Positions 24,930-33,316 of a stretch of 64,000 bases of DNA are shown here, piece after piece (position 1 is the first letter of the stretch; every line of letters begins with the position of its first letter). The notes beneath the pieces were generated by a model. It did not search any database, was not told the origin of the DNA, and worked only from the letters and a program-made list of their open reading frames with translations. The translations under genes were made by a program, and so were the position numbers. The stretch lies in contig NZ_BLAF01000012.1 in the NCBI RefSeq assembly GCF_009687885.1, positions 124,001-188,000 on the forward strand, read 5' to 3'. The stretch comes from Acrocarpospora pleiomorpha (lineage in GTDB: Bacteria > Actinomycetota > Actinomycetes > Streptosporangiales > Streptosporangiaceae).

Positions 24930-25613
24930 ATGAGCAGCGATCCGATCCAGGTGCTCGTCTGCGACGACCAGCCGCTGGTACGCACCGGATACGTCACCAT
25001 CTTCTCCGCGCAGCCCGACATGGAAGTCGTCGGAGAGGCCGACAACGGGCACGCGGCCGTGGAAGCCGCGCAACGGCTGCTCCCCGACGTGGTCGTCATG
25101 GACATCCGCATGCCCCTGCTCGACGGCATCGAGGCCACCCGGCGGCTGGCCGGCCCCGACGCCGTCGCACCACCGAAGGTCCTGGTCGTCACCACCTTCA
25201 ACGTCGACGCGTACGTCTACGACGCGTTGCGCGCCGGAGCCAGCGGCTTCCTCCTCAAGGACGCGCCCCCGGCCGAGCTGGTGGGCGGCGTCCGCACGGT
25301 CGCCCGGGGAGAGGCGCTGCTGGCACCCGCCGTCACCCGATCGCTCATCGGCCACTACGCGGAACGGCTGCGCCCCTCAGACACCTCCCGGCCCGCCAGA
25401 GAAGAACTCATCCGCGCGCTGACCCGCCGCGAACTCGACGTGCTCGAGCTGATCGCCGCAGGCCTGTCGAACGCGGAGATCGCCGAGACGCTGTTCATCG
25501 CCTCCGAGACCGTCAAGACATATGTGTCGCGGATCCTGACGAAACTCGGCCTCCGCGACCGCGTCCAAGCGGTCGTCCTCGCCTACCGGGTGGGACTGGT
25601 ATCGGGTCGGTAG
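24930..25613 (+). CDS. LuxR/NarL-family response regulator
   Basis: This 227-residue regulator has an N-terminal receiver domain (VLVCDDQPLVRTG acidic pair, phospho-Asp in VVVMDIRMPLLDG, Lys in FLLKDAPPAEL) and a C-terminal LuxR HTH (LTRRELDVLELIAAGLSNAEI, then VKTYVSRILTKL). It forms an operon with the CPBP protease and kinase. Targets are unknown; autoregulation of the operon is likely. Confidence 0.92.
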   Translation: MSSDPIQVLVCDDQPLVRTGYVTIFSAQPDMEVVGEADNGHAAVEAAQRLLPDVVVMDIRMPLLDGIEATRRLAGPDAVAPPKVLVVTTFNVDAYVYDALRAGASGFLLKDAPPAELVGGVRTVARGEALLAPAVTRSLIGHYAERLRPSDTSRPAREELIRALTRRELDVLELIAAGLSNAEIAETLFIASETVKTYVSRILTKLGLRDRVQAVVLAYRVGLVSGR

Positions 25614-25777
25614 GCGCGCGCACCTTCTGGACGGCATAGGCGATGCCGCACAGGAGCGGCACGAGGTCGCCAGATCGGGGCGGACCACCTCGGCCTCTCG
25701 GCCCACTGGAGCAAGGCGACGGCAGCGTGAGGGCCGGTTCACCACGCATGTCCGCGCGGAGAAGGCGGAGAGCGACC

Positions 25778-26710
25778 TCACCGACCCGCGCGCAGAGCCT
25801 GGCTGAACCAGCCGAACAGCGGCGCCATGCTCGGCGGCACCGGCCAGCCGTTGATCACCGCGAGCAGCTGCATGTAACGCTCGGCGAGCGGTTCGTCGGC
25901 CGCCTCCAGGCGGTCCAGCATCCAGTCCCGCAGGTGGGCGTCGTCGGCGCGGCCGAAGGTCTGCGCGTACCGGGTGGCGAGGGCGCCGACGATGGCGGCC
26001 GCCTGCGGCGACGCGGAGTCCACACCCGCGGCCACCGCCGCGCCGACGCGGTCGCGGACCTCCTCCGTGAGCTCGTGGTGCAGCCCCGTGGTGTCGCCCT
26101 GGGCGCGCTCGGCCGCCTGGTACTCGGCCAGCCGGCGGACCGCCGCGCGAAACTCCGGGTCCTGGACCAGTTCGGCCAGCTCCGCCCAGGCGTCCACCTG
26201 CTCGGGATCAGGGTCGTCGGGCAGGTCCGGCATGGCCGAGCGCATCATCGCGACCCACTCGGGATTGGCGTCGAGATCGCCGAAGACCTCGTCGATGAAG
26301 CCGGTGACGAGGCGGTGGCGTTCCTCGTTGGAGAGTTTGGCGAGCCTGTGCATGAGTTCCGTCTCCTCTAGCGTCGATCCCCGTCTGGCCACCGCGCGCA
26401 GCACGGCTCGGCGCAGCCGCAGGATGCGGATCTGCACGTCCAGCGCCTCGGCGTGCTCCTCGGCGACCTGCGCCACCGGAAGATCGCGTTCCAGCAGGCG
26501 CTGCACGGTGGGCAGATCGATCCCCAGCTCGCGCAGCGTGCGCACGAACTCCAGCCGGGCCAGCGCGCCGACGTCGTACAACCGGTAACCGGCGGGACTG
26601 CGGGTGGTGGGCGGCACGAGCCCGCGTTCGGAGTAGAACCTGATCGCCTTCACCGTAAGCCCGGTACGCCGGGCCAGGTCTCCGATCGTCAGCAGCACGT
26701 CACCGTCCAT
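25778..26710 (-). CDS. MerR family transcriptional regulator with TipAS-like C-terminal domain
   Basis: This 310-residue protein has a MerR winged-helix head (LLTIGDLARRTGLTVKAIRF, then YSERGLVPPTTRSPAGYRLYD) followed by a long helical region and an all-alpha C-terminal domain consistent with a TipAS-like ligand-binding domain. That domain covalently or tightly binds drugs in TipAL. The start codon ATG 26710 coincides with the predicted transcription start of the promoter at 26717-26747, so the mRNA is probably leaderless and autoregulated. It converges with the response-regulator gene. Confidence 0.88.
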   Translation of the reverse strand: MDGDVLLTIGDLARRTGLTVKAIRFYSERGLVPPTTRSPAGYRLYDVGALARLEFVRTLRELGIDLPTVQRLLERDLPVAQVAEEHAEALDVQIRILRLRRAVLRAVARRGSTLEETELMHRLAKLSNEERHRLVTGFIDEVFGDLDANPEWVAMMRSAMPDLPDDPDPEQVDAWAELAELVQDPEFRAAVRRLAEYQAAERAQGDTTGLHHELTEEVRDRVGAAVAAGVDSASPQAAAIVGALATRYAQTFGRADDAHLRDWMLDRLEAADEPLAERYMQLLAVINGWPVPPSMAPLFGWFSQALRAGR

Positions 26711-26716
26711 GCGCCC

Positions 26717-26747
26717 ACTCTGCCGTCTCCCCTCAGGGGAGACTCAA
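26717..26747 (-). promoter_or_regulatory. MerR-type promoter with 19-bp spacer and embedded palindrome
   Basis: On the minus strand TTGAGT (26742-26747) and CAGAGT (26717-26722) are -35 and -10 elements 19 nt apart, the stretched spacing that MerR activators correct by twisting DNA. Between them lies the palindrome GTCTCCCCTCAGGGGAGAC (26725-26743). The -10 is 6 nt from the ATG of the MerR gene. The palindrome is perfect except for its central base. Confidence 0.75.
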
Positions 26748-27130
26748 CCGCAATAACCGGGATCTTCACGGCTGCGGACGGTGGATTTGAGTAGCCTCTG
26801 TCCCGGACGCAGTGCCTTCAGATATGCCCATAGCTGGGGGTTCTCGGTCGCGGACCGTGAGAGCAGGACCTGCCGCTCTTGGAGATCAACGGCGATCACC
26901 TCGGCGGAGACTCGGCCGCCGACTTCAAGGATTTCAGCAGCCGATCGCCCAAAGGACCGCCAGGAAAGATCGAGCGGACCGATGATGCCGACCGGATCCC
27001 TGGCGAACACGTCGAGGAGCACCGTCGCCTCCGAGTCTGTGACCTCCGCGACAGTTCCAGCGAGGAGATCGCCGACGTTCACCGTCCTCAGAAATGCGGT
27101 GAGGGACTGTTCGTCGTCCACTATCCCCAT
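26744..27130 (-). CDS. S1 RNA-binding domain protein
   Basis: This 128-residue protein is a single S1/OB fold: VGDLLAGTVAEVTDSEATVLLD, then GPLDLSWRSFGR, and VIAVDLQERQVLLSRSA, the usual S1 strand pattern. It would bind single-stranded RNA or ribosomes. The start is ATG 27130, with GTG 27121 also possible. Its stop reaches into the -35 box of the MerR promoter, so its transcription may interfere with MerR expression. Confidence 0.8.
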   Translation of the reverse strand: MGIVDDEQSLTAFLRTVNVGDLLAGTVAEVTDSEATVLLDVFARDPVGIIGPLDLSWRSFGRSAAEILEVGGRVSAEVIAVDLQERQVLLSRSATENPQLWAYLKALRPGQRLLKSTVRSREDPGYCG

Positions 27131-27287
27131 GGCTCCAAGGATTCCGGCTGGCGTGACCTCTGGCTAGTGGCACGCCGGGGCCGATCGAAATGTCAGTCCG
27201 ATCCGCCATGCTGGCCGCTCAAGGACGTCCACGTAGGTCCGTACAAGGAGCGCCGTTATCAACGCAGAGGGAGCCAACTGGTCCTGG

Positions 27288-28217
27288 ATGGCTTTGCAGG
27301 ACTGGACCAAGATCCAATCGGTTCGTGCCCGGCTCGACGCGGGTGCCGACCCGAACGCCGGGCCGTCTCACGGCTCGCCGTTGCATCTCGCGGCCAGATG
27401 GGGTTCGCCGGATGTGGTCGAGGAGCTGGCCGCGCTCGTGGACGATGTCGACACCGAGTATGAGGGCCGTACCGCGCTTTGGACGGCCATCTTCGCCAAC
27501 CGTCCCGAGAACGCCGACATCCTGGTCGACGCCGACGCGGACCCATGGCGGCCGATGATGTCCGGATGGTCCCCCGGACGGCTCAGTTTGGCCACCCCAA
27601 TACCCGACATGTACGACATGCCTCCCGGGGAAGCCGGGCTGTCCGCCGCGGAGGCCGAGGCCGTGGCGGAGGCTGGACGCCTGATCGCGGCGTTGGGCCG
27701 ATTCCCCTACGACGGTGTCAGCCTGGCTTGTGTGGCCGGAGTCCACGCGGCCGAGGCGGTACGACGCCTTGGAGCCACACCCGCCGCCGACTACGTTGAA
27801 GCGATCATGTATGAGCCTCTGGCGAACTATGACGAGAGCCTGGCCATCGTCGGGGTCACCGACGCGCCCGGCGGATGCGTCGTCTCGCACCCCTGCGGGT
27901 TCACCGCGTCGACACCCGCAATCATGAAACAGCTGTCGGTCCGCACCGTGTGCTACGGCATGTACGCCAACCCCAAGAGCGGCAACCAGGGCAGCGTCAC
28001 CCGCGATGGCGTACTGGAGGATTGGGACACCCACCCCGGCGGGGGTGACGTGCTCGCCGACGCGCCGTCAGACGAAGTTCTCGCCTCGTATCTTTACCAG
28101 CGCAAAGCCGTGGCCTACTGCTGCGCCCGCGCGGGCCTGCGACTGCCCGACGCCCGAGCGATCATCGGTCCACCCGACATGTGGGTGAAGCTGCCCCAAC
28201 AGGACCACTGGCGCTAA
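27288..28217 (+). CDS. Ankyrin-repeat protein with uncharacterised C-terminal domain
   Basis: This 309-residue protein has two to three ankyrin repeats in residues 10-85 (VRARLDAGADPNAGPSHGSP then LHLAARWGSPDVVEELAALV, then RTALWTAIFANRPENADILV). The C-terminal region has GVSLACVAGVHAAEAVRRLG and AIVGVTDAPGGCVVSHPCG, reminiscent of the DUF6461-type protein at 33317-33901. No signal peptide or membrane helix. It diverges from the S1 gene. The function is unknown; ankyrins suggest protein-protein binding. Confidence 0.75.
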   Translation: MALQDWTKIQSVRARLDAGADPNAGPSHGSPLHLAARWGSPDVVEELAALVDDVDTEYEGRTALWTAIFANRPENADILVDADADPWRPMMSGWSPGRLSLATPIPDMYDMPPGEAGLSAAEAEAVAEAGRLIAALGRFPYDGVSLACVAGVHAAEAVRRLGATPAADYVEAIMYEPLANYDESLAIVGVTDAPGGCVVSHPCGFTASTPAIMKQLSVRTVCYGMYANPKSGNQGSVTRDGVLEDWDTHPGGGDVLADAPSDEVLASYLYQRKAVAYCCARAGLRLPDARAIIGPPDMWVKLPQQDHWR

Positions 28218-28238
28218 ACACCCCCACCGACATGTCCC

Positions 28239-28925
28239 TCACCCTGGCGGGCGCGGCGAGGGCAGTACGGACAGCTCGCAGGCGTAGGCGTCAATTGGTG
28301 CGCTCAGCACCCAGACGATCATCGCGGCCAGCGTCTGTGGCTGGATGCACAGCTCGGGATCGTACGGGCGCCCGAAGGCCCGCCTGACCTCACCCAGCAA
28401 GTCGGTCGCCGTCGCTGCGGGATAGACCGTGGTGACGCGTATCCCATGGGCGGCCTCTTCCTCGCGCAGTGAATCGGCCAACTCCCGCAGCGCCGCCTTG
28501 CTGGCGACGAACGCCGACCAGCGGGGGATGCCCGTCATCCCGGGTGAAGCGTTGACGAAGATCACGTGGCCCTTGGACCGTCGCAACGCGGGCAGCGTCA
28601 GCCGTACCAGCTCTGCGGCGGAGGCCACGTTCACCGCCAGCGTCCGCCGCCATGTCTCGGGGCCGGCGTCGGCGACGGCTTCGATGGGGGAGATTCCCGC
28701 GCAATGCACCAGCGCGTGCACCTCCCCCAATTCCCCCGCATCCTCCAGTGCTCCCACGGCGGCGGCCAGCGTCCCTGGTTCGGCCAGATCCGCCTCAATC
28801 CCCCGCACGTCCAGCCGCGCCACGCCGCGCCCCACGGCAGTCACCCGATGCCCAGCCTCCACGAGCGCGCCGACCAGCGCCGTCCCAATCCCTCCGGTGG
28901 CTCCAGTCACCAGCACATTTCCCAT
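28239..28925 (-). CDS. SDR family protein lacking the catalytic tyrosine
   Basis: This 228-residue SDR has VLVTGATGGIGTAL for cofactor binding and HCAGISPIE. The active-site segment reads SAFVASKAAL where most classical SDRs have YxxxK, so Phe replaces the catalytic Tyr while the Lys remains; a Ser (VNASPG) is in place. It may be inactive, act as a binding protein, or use another acid. It lies 21 nt from the convergent ankyrin gene. Confidence 0.8.
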   Translation of the reverse strand: MGNVLVTGATGGIGTALVGALVEAGHRVTAVGRGVARLDVRGIEADLAEPGTLAAAVGALEDAGELGEVHALVHCAGISPIEAVADAGPETWRRTLAVNVASAAELVRLTLPALRRSKGHVIFVNASPGMTGIPRWSAFVASKAALRELADSLREEEAAHGIRVTTVYPAATATDLLGEVRRAFGRPYDPELCIQPQTLAAMIVWVLSAPIDAYACELSVLPSPRPPG

Positions 28926-28998
28926 AACGGCCCCCTATTTCGCGCGCAATACCCGATCATGGCCCCCGGGGAAGTGGCACACAACATCCCTTCTGTAC

Positions 28999-29430
28999 GT
29001 GCCTGGCTCTGGACTTCTGGCGGAATTTCAGGGCGGGCTGCCCAGCCCCGACGCCACCTATCACGGCGACCGGCTGCGCTCGGCGTTCGAGGACGACGAC
29101 TGGGCGGCCTACCTGTTCACCAGCGGCGACCGGCCTGTCGGGTTCTCATTCGTGCGCGCGCTGTCCGGCCCTGCGCGCGTGCTGAACAGCTTCTTCGTGG
29201 TACGCGGCGCGCGCCGGTCCGGGATCGGGATGAAAGTTGTGCGGGAGGTGATCTCCCGCCACCCCGGCCCCTGGAAGATCGCCTTCCAGGACTCGAACAC
29301 GGCGGCCGTCGCGTTCTGGCGGCGCGTCGCCACCGAGATCGCCGGCGACGCGTGGACGGAGGAGCGCCGGCCCGTGCCGAACCGTCCCGACGTACCCCCG
29401 GACGTCTGGATCTCCTTCACCACCGCCTGA
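28999..29430 (+). pseudogene. 5'-truncated GNAT family acetyltransferase
   Basis: From GTG 28999 (143 residues) the frame reads LPSPDATYHGDRLRSAFEDD, DRPVGFSFVRAL, RVLNSFFVVRGARRSGIGMK (acetyl-CoA loop) and AFQDSNTAAVAFWRRVA, a GNAT domain. The usual N-terminal 30 residues, which begin the fold, are missing; upstream bases still encode related pieces in other frames (LALDFWRNF), indicating frameshift decay. It may be non-functional. It lies next to a transposase remnant. Confidence 0.65.
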
Positions 29431-29516
29431 CCAGGGATCAAATGGAAGCGTAACCGGCGGGGCCCGTGGTGAACGTGCCCCGGCCCTGCGTCAGGAAGGG
29501 GGTCGCACCTACTACG

Positions 29517-29735
29517 CGCGAACTGGTGAGCGTCCGGCGCGAGTGCCTGGACCGGATGCTGCTCGTCGGGCGGCGGCATCTGCACACCGTCCTAGTCGAC
29601 TACATTGATCATCACAACGCTACCGGCCGCACCAGACGCTGCCGGACAGGTGCGCAACTTGCCCACCGCTAGCCGATACAGGCACCCCGCGATCGCCTTG
29701 TCGGACTGATCCACGAGTACGCCCAGGCCGCATAG
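29517..29735 (+). pseudogene. Integrase-type transposase remnant (C-terminal end)
   Basis: The frame reads SVRRECLDRMLLVGRRHLHT and DHHNATGRTRRC, matching the end of rve-type integrase cores (RRECLD, then H-x-N-x-RPH), then a stop at 29670-29672, then RDRLVGLIHEYAQAA and a final stop, a common tail of these transposases. It is decayed and truncated. The rest of 29431-29800 holds nothing I can support. Confidence 0.65.
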
Positions 29736-29800
29736 GGGTGACGAATTTCCCGGCACCGTCTATGCGGACTTCACCTAGCCGGGTGACCTGCGTGCCAAAA

Positions 29801-30268
29801 TCAGATATGGGCTATGACCTGGCGTACGGGATGGCCCAAGGCGTTCGCGAAAGCTGCCAGTTCCTTGTCGTTGAACCAGCCTCGATCCGGGTTCCAAATA
29901 GCGATCTCAAACCGCGCGAAGCCGCAGGGCCAGTCGTAGTCCAGCGCGTCCAGTGAGGTCTGGCCGCCGCAGCACGGAACCTGAATCGCCAATGTGGTGA
30001 AGCCCTCTTCGTCACGAACCTCAGTGAGCTCGGCCCACCACTCGGTGTCGATCGAAGCAGCGCAGAGCGGGCAGCCGATCTTTATCAGGTTGGACCCGCA
30101 GTCGACAACGGTGAGGCTCTCATGCCAGGTGACTTCGATCTCGACGTCCACGCCGTCAGGGGTTCCGGGGGCGAGTTCCGCCGCGAGCGCGGCGGCACGT
30201 TCGGCGGCGTCTCGCTCAGGTTGCCAGTACGGATCGGCCGGGATGATCGAGAGCACGTCGTCACTCAT
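29801..30268 (-). CDS. Hypothetical protein with CxxC/Cys-Cys motifs
   Basis: From ATG 30268 (CGAGGGGCA upstream) this 155-residue protein begins MSDDVLSIIPADPYWQPERD and has a cysteine cluster (IGCPLCAASI and VPCCGGQTSL), suggesting a small zinc-binding fold. It ends near WNPDRGWFNDKELAAFANAL. I know similar uncharacterised proteins in Streptosporangiales genomes but no function. It sits in a stretch of DUF and remnant genes. Confidence 0.65.
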   Translation of the reverse strand: MSDDVLSIIPADPYWQPERDAAERAAALAAELAPGTPDGVDVEIEVTWHESLTVVDCGSNLIKIGCPLCAASIDTEWWAELTEVRDEEGFTTLAIQVPCCGGQTSLDALDYDWPCGFARFEIAIWNPDRGWFNDKELAAFANALGHPVRQVIAHI

Positions 30269-30315
30269 TGCCCCTCGCAGCATGCCTGGGATGCATGCCG
30301 ACAGATAGTACATGC

Positions 30316-30613
30316 CTACCTATAGAAGGCATCCTGACCGGGATTCGCGGGGCGAAGGTCGCGGACGATGACATGCCCTGGGCCCTTCGGGGCAACACAG
30401 TCCGGGCCGTGCACATCAAGGTGGTCGAGGTCGGTGGGAAAGGCGGCGGCAGGCCCGAGGTGTCCGCGATCGAGGTCGAAGACGATACGCGTACCGCTGC
30501 CGACCGGCGCATCGATTTCCCGGGGCTCGGCGAGCGGCCGGATGCCGGCGAGCTCCTGGCGACGATCTCCGCAGGCAGCGGAGCCAAGAGCAACCCCACA
30601 GGCGCCCTCACCC
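30316..30613 (+). other. Open stretch of unknown nature
   Basis: The frame reading IRGAKVADDDMPWALRGNTV and VEVEDDTRTAADRR-like text is open with GC-rich third positions, but it has no start with a ribosome binding site and no recognisable fold, and downstream it dissolves into Pro/Arg shadow. It may be a gene fragment linked to the NB-ARC remnant beside it. Confidence 0.3.
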
Positions 30614-30890
30614 TCATCCTGTACACCGCCGCCCGATCCCCACGCCCTGGCCGAACTGCTGGGCGCCTTCCTCCCCGTCAACACCGCACTGGGCGAACCG
30701 CGCGCGGCGCTGGACCCCTGGCCGCTGGCTGGTCACCTGCGCCTGCCCAGCCAGGGCGCGACCCAGCAGGCCCGCGATGTGACCGGGATGGGGGACGTTG
30801 TCCAGCACCAGCAGCCACCCCATGGCAGGCCAGCCAGCCGACCGCCGCGAGGGCTTGGTCGTCGTCGAGTTGCCGCACGGCGACGCTAAA
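30614..30890 (-). pseudogene. NB-ARC-type ATPase remnant
   Basis: On the minus strand one frame gives VAVRQLDDDQALAAVGWLA and a second gives GWLLVLDNVPHPGHIAGLLG followed by GQAQVTSQRPG. Together they resemble the Walker B (LLVLDN) and sensor (VTSRRP) region of NB-ARC/AfsR-like STAND ATPases. Neither the P-loop nor downstream repeats survive. A frameshift separates the two pieces near 30835. Confidence 0.55.
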
Positions 30891-30893
30891 CGG

Positions 30894-32021
30894 CTATCGC
30901 TCCGAGAAGCGGTCGAGCCGTAGGTTGACGTCGGGAAACGAGCCGTCGCCGAACAGGATCCGCGACGCCAAGGCACGACCGGGACGACTGCGTAGTAAGG
31001 TCACTGCCGCCTCTACCGCGGCGGGGGATCGGATGCCGGCGAACACGCGGCGCAGCAACAGTCGGCCGCGGAACCGGGTCCGTAACGCGCCCCCGTCGTA
31101 GCGGCGTAACACGCGTTGGTCGCCGGTGCGCAGGTACCCGGCGGTGACCGCCGCGGCGAGTTCGGACATGCGTAAGCAGGGGTCCAATCCCCCGGCGGTC
31201 AGCGGCGACACCGCGCCCGCCGCGTCCCCGACCAGCAGCCCGGCAGGACACGCCAACCGCCGCAGCACACCGCCGACCGGGATCGGACCACCTCGACGCT
31301 CGACCGGACCGGCGGGCGCCCCGCGGCCGGGCGCGTCCGCGGCGAAAGCGTCCAGCAGAGGGCGGATACCGGTGCGCATCGCGTCCGGATATCCTGCGAC
31401 GCCAACATGCGCGTGCTGGCCGTCGTCGATGACCCACCCCAGGTACCCCGGAGCTACCCGGGGGTCCAGCACGCAGTGGAACGCCGGGGTGGTCGTGCCC
31501 GACGCGATCGGGTGGACGATCTCGGCACCGACGAGAAGGCGCCGGTTGACATCGAGGCCGAGATCACGAGCCACCCGGGAGCGGGCGCCGTCCGCGCCGA
31601 CGATGAACCGGGCCATCACCGGTTCCGCACCCGCGAACCGCACAAAACCCATCGACACGTCGACGTACCGAACGCCCAAGAGGACCCGTGCCCCAGCTGA
31701 CTCCGCCGCACGGAGCGCGTGCTCGTAGATGGCCGGCATGTCGGCTACGCGGTACTCGTCCCGGTCACTGGTGAGCCGGATCGGTGCCCGCCGCGACGGC
31801 GGATACAACAGCACGTCCCGGACGCCAGGCCCGAGCAGGTGGTCGGGCAGGTCGAAGTCATCGAGGGTGCGGCGTACGAAGATCCCCGTCGTGCGGATGC
31901 CCGTCGACAGCGACCTGCGGCTGTCGACGACCATCACATTCAGTTCCCGTTGCGCCAGCAGGCGGGATGTGTGCAGGCCAGCCAGACCCGCCCCCACGAC
32001 CAGTACATCCACTGTCTGCAT
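30894..32021 (-). CDS. FAD-dependent oxidoreductase (geranylgeranyl-reductase-like)
   Basis: This 375-residue flavoprotein has a Rossmann start VDVLVVGAGLAGLHTSRLLA, an ARFIVGADGARSRVAR motif typical of group A hydroxylase/geranylgeranyl-reductase proteins, and GLLVGDAAGAVSPLTAGGLD for the FAD ribityl contact. Such enzymes reduce isoprenoid chains or hydroxylate aromatics. The start ATG 32021 follows no clear binding site. Isolated among accessory genes. Confidence 0.85.
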   Translation of the reverse strand: MQTVDVLVVGAGLAGLHTSRLLAQRELNVMVVDSRRSLSTGIRTTGIFVRRTLDDFDLPDHLLGPGVRDVLLYPPSRRAPIRLTSDRDEYRVADMPAIYEHALRAAESAGARVLLGVRYVDVSMGFVRFAGAEPVMARFIVGADGARSRVARDLGLDVNRRLLVGAEIVHPIASGTTTPAFHCVLDPRVAPGYLGWVIDDGQHAHVGVAGYPDAMRTGIRPLLDAFAADAPGRGAPAGPVERRGGPIPVGGVLRRLACPAGLLVGDAAGAVSPLTAGGLDPCLRMSELAAAVTAGYLRTGDQRVLRRYDGGALRTRFRGRLLLRRVFAGIRSPAAVEAAVTLLRSRPGRALASRILFGDGSFPDVNLRLDRFSER

Positions 32022-32210
32022 ACTCTGGGACGGTAGGGGCGATGCCCCACCCGCGCGACCGTTTGCACGCTACCCGCACCGTACCTCCACACCGCCGCCA
32101 CACGGGTCCTGGAAACAACGGAGATGCCGGTCATCCGTCCGTTTCTAGGCTGAGCTCAGAGACCCTCCAACCTGAACATCCGTTAGAAATTTCGCCGGAC
32201 CGCAGCAACT

Positions 32211-32939
32211 TCAAGGATGCGTAGGCCGGTCGTTCGGACCGAGGTCAGCTGGAAGTCGGTTCACTGCGATGCTGATCGCTTCGGCAGGTGTGGGAACCCG
32301 GGTCAGCGCCGGGCCGTTCGACCATTCCCTGATGGTGTAGCCGCCTCCCCGAGAAGCTTCTATGGAGACAAAGCTCGGAGTGAAGGGGTACGGGGTGGCG
32401 GAAAAGCTCAGCGCCCAGTGGCTGGTATAGGGATAGAGCTTGCATAGCTTGGGTTCGGCGTAGGCCGCCTCGATGAGCGCCTGGTATTCAGGCCAGTCGG
32501 ATTGCTGGGCGTCCTTGAGCGTGTACTGCCACTGTGCGGCGATGACGTCAGCGGAATTGCCGTCCGGCACCTCAAATCGCCCAGTCAGGAGATCGAAGTC
32601 CGCAGCTTGGTCGATCTCCTGGAGAGTGGCACCTTCAGCCCAGCCGTGCACCAAAGCTGGGACGTCGTTCAAGTCGTCCGTGACGCCCTCAATCAGGATC
32701 CCATTGTTCGCGGAACCACAGATACGCCACCGCCGTTCGAAAACCCATGCGGACACGAACAGCGCTTCGCGGTGCGGGACAACGCTGGGAGCTGTGGCAT
32801 GACGCAATGGATCCGACGCGCTGGCAACCATGCTGAGAGACAGACCTTGATCGGCCGCCATAGCTTGTAGCGCTGCAGCAAGACTCCCTAGCTCGGCCAC
32901 ATCCGGATACAAGACTGCTGGGTCTGGTTCTTTCCTCAT
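32211..32939 (-). CDS. DUF6193-family protein
   Basis: From ATG 32939 this 242-residue protein has DVAELGSLAAALQAMA near the start and KLYPYTSHWALSFS then SIEASRGGGYTIREWSNGPA near the end. I associate this C-terminal block with the actinobacterial DUF6193 family, annotated in databases as natural-product-related without biochemical proof. No membrane segment or signal. It lies alone among other DUF proteins. Confidence 0.65.
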   Translation of the reverse strand: MRKEPDPAVLYPDVAELGSLAAALQAMAADQGLSLSMVASASDPLRHATAPSVVPHREALFVSAWVFERRWRICGSANNGILIEGVTDDLNDVPALVHGWAEGATLQEIDQAADFDLLTGRFEVPDGNSADVIAAQWQYTLKDAQQSDWPEYQALIEAAYAEPKLCKLYPYTSHWALSFSATPYPFTPSFVSIEASRGGGYTIREWSNGPALTRVPTPAEAISIAVNRLPADLGPNDRPTHP

Positions 32940-33316
32940 CAACGGCTCCGATCAGGAGACATGCGAAAAGAGATCGTAACCGCGACAGCTATCGAGATCT
33001 GTACGCAGCCGCCAAGAAGAGCTAGGGAGGCCAGCCAACAAACTCTGGGAACCACAGAATCCCACAGGCTGAACCACTCTCAGCCGCCGTCTATGCCTGG
33101 GGGTCACAGCTCGATCAACTGCGGACGGTTCGGCGGCGCCAACTATCGGTCCCATCCGCCAGCTATCGATCAAAGCCTCACTTGACGTTGGGGGCGTTAG
33201 TTGGCCCCTGAGCGCGATAGATGGCCCACCTGGGAACGCGAATCTCGCGGGAGCTTGCAGCGGCGTGGTCCACCGGCTGCGACTGGCCCGAGGGGGTCAC
33301 AGACGATGGATCCGGC
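32940..33316. other. Intergenic region without supported genes
   Basis: This stretch has moderate GC and no open frame with coding-like third positions; nothing recognisable as RNA, repeat or insertion sequence was seen. It separates two minus-strand DUF genes and probably holds the promoter of the DUF6193 gene. Confidence 0.5.
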
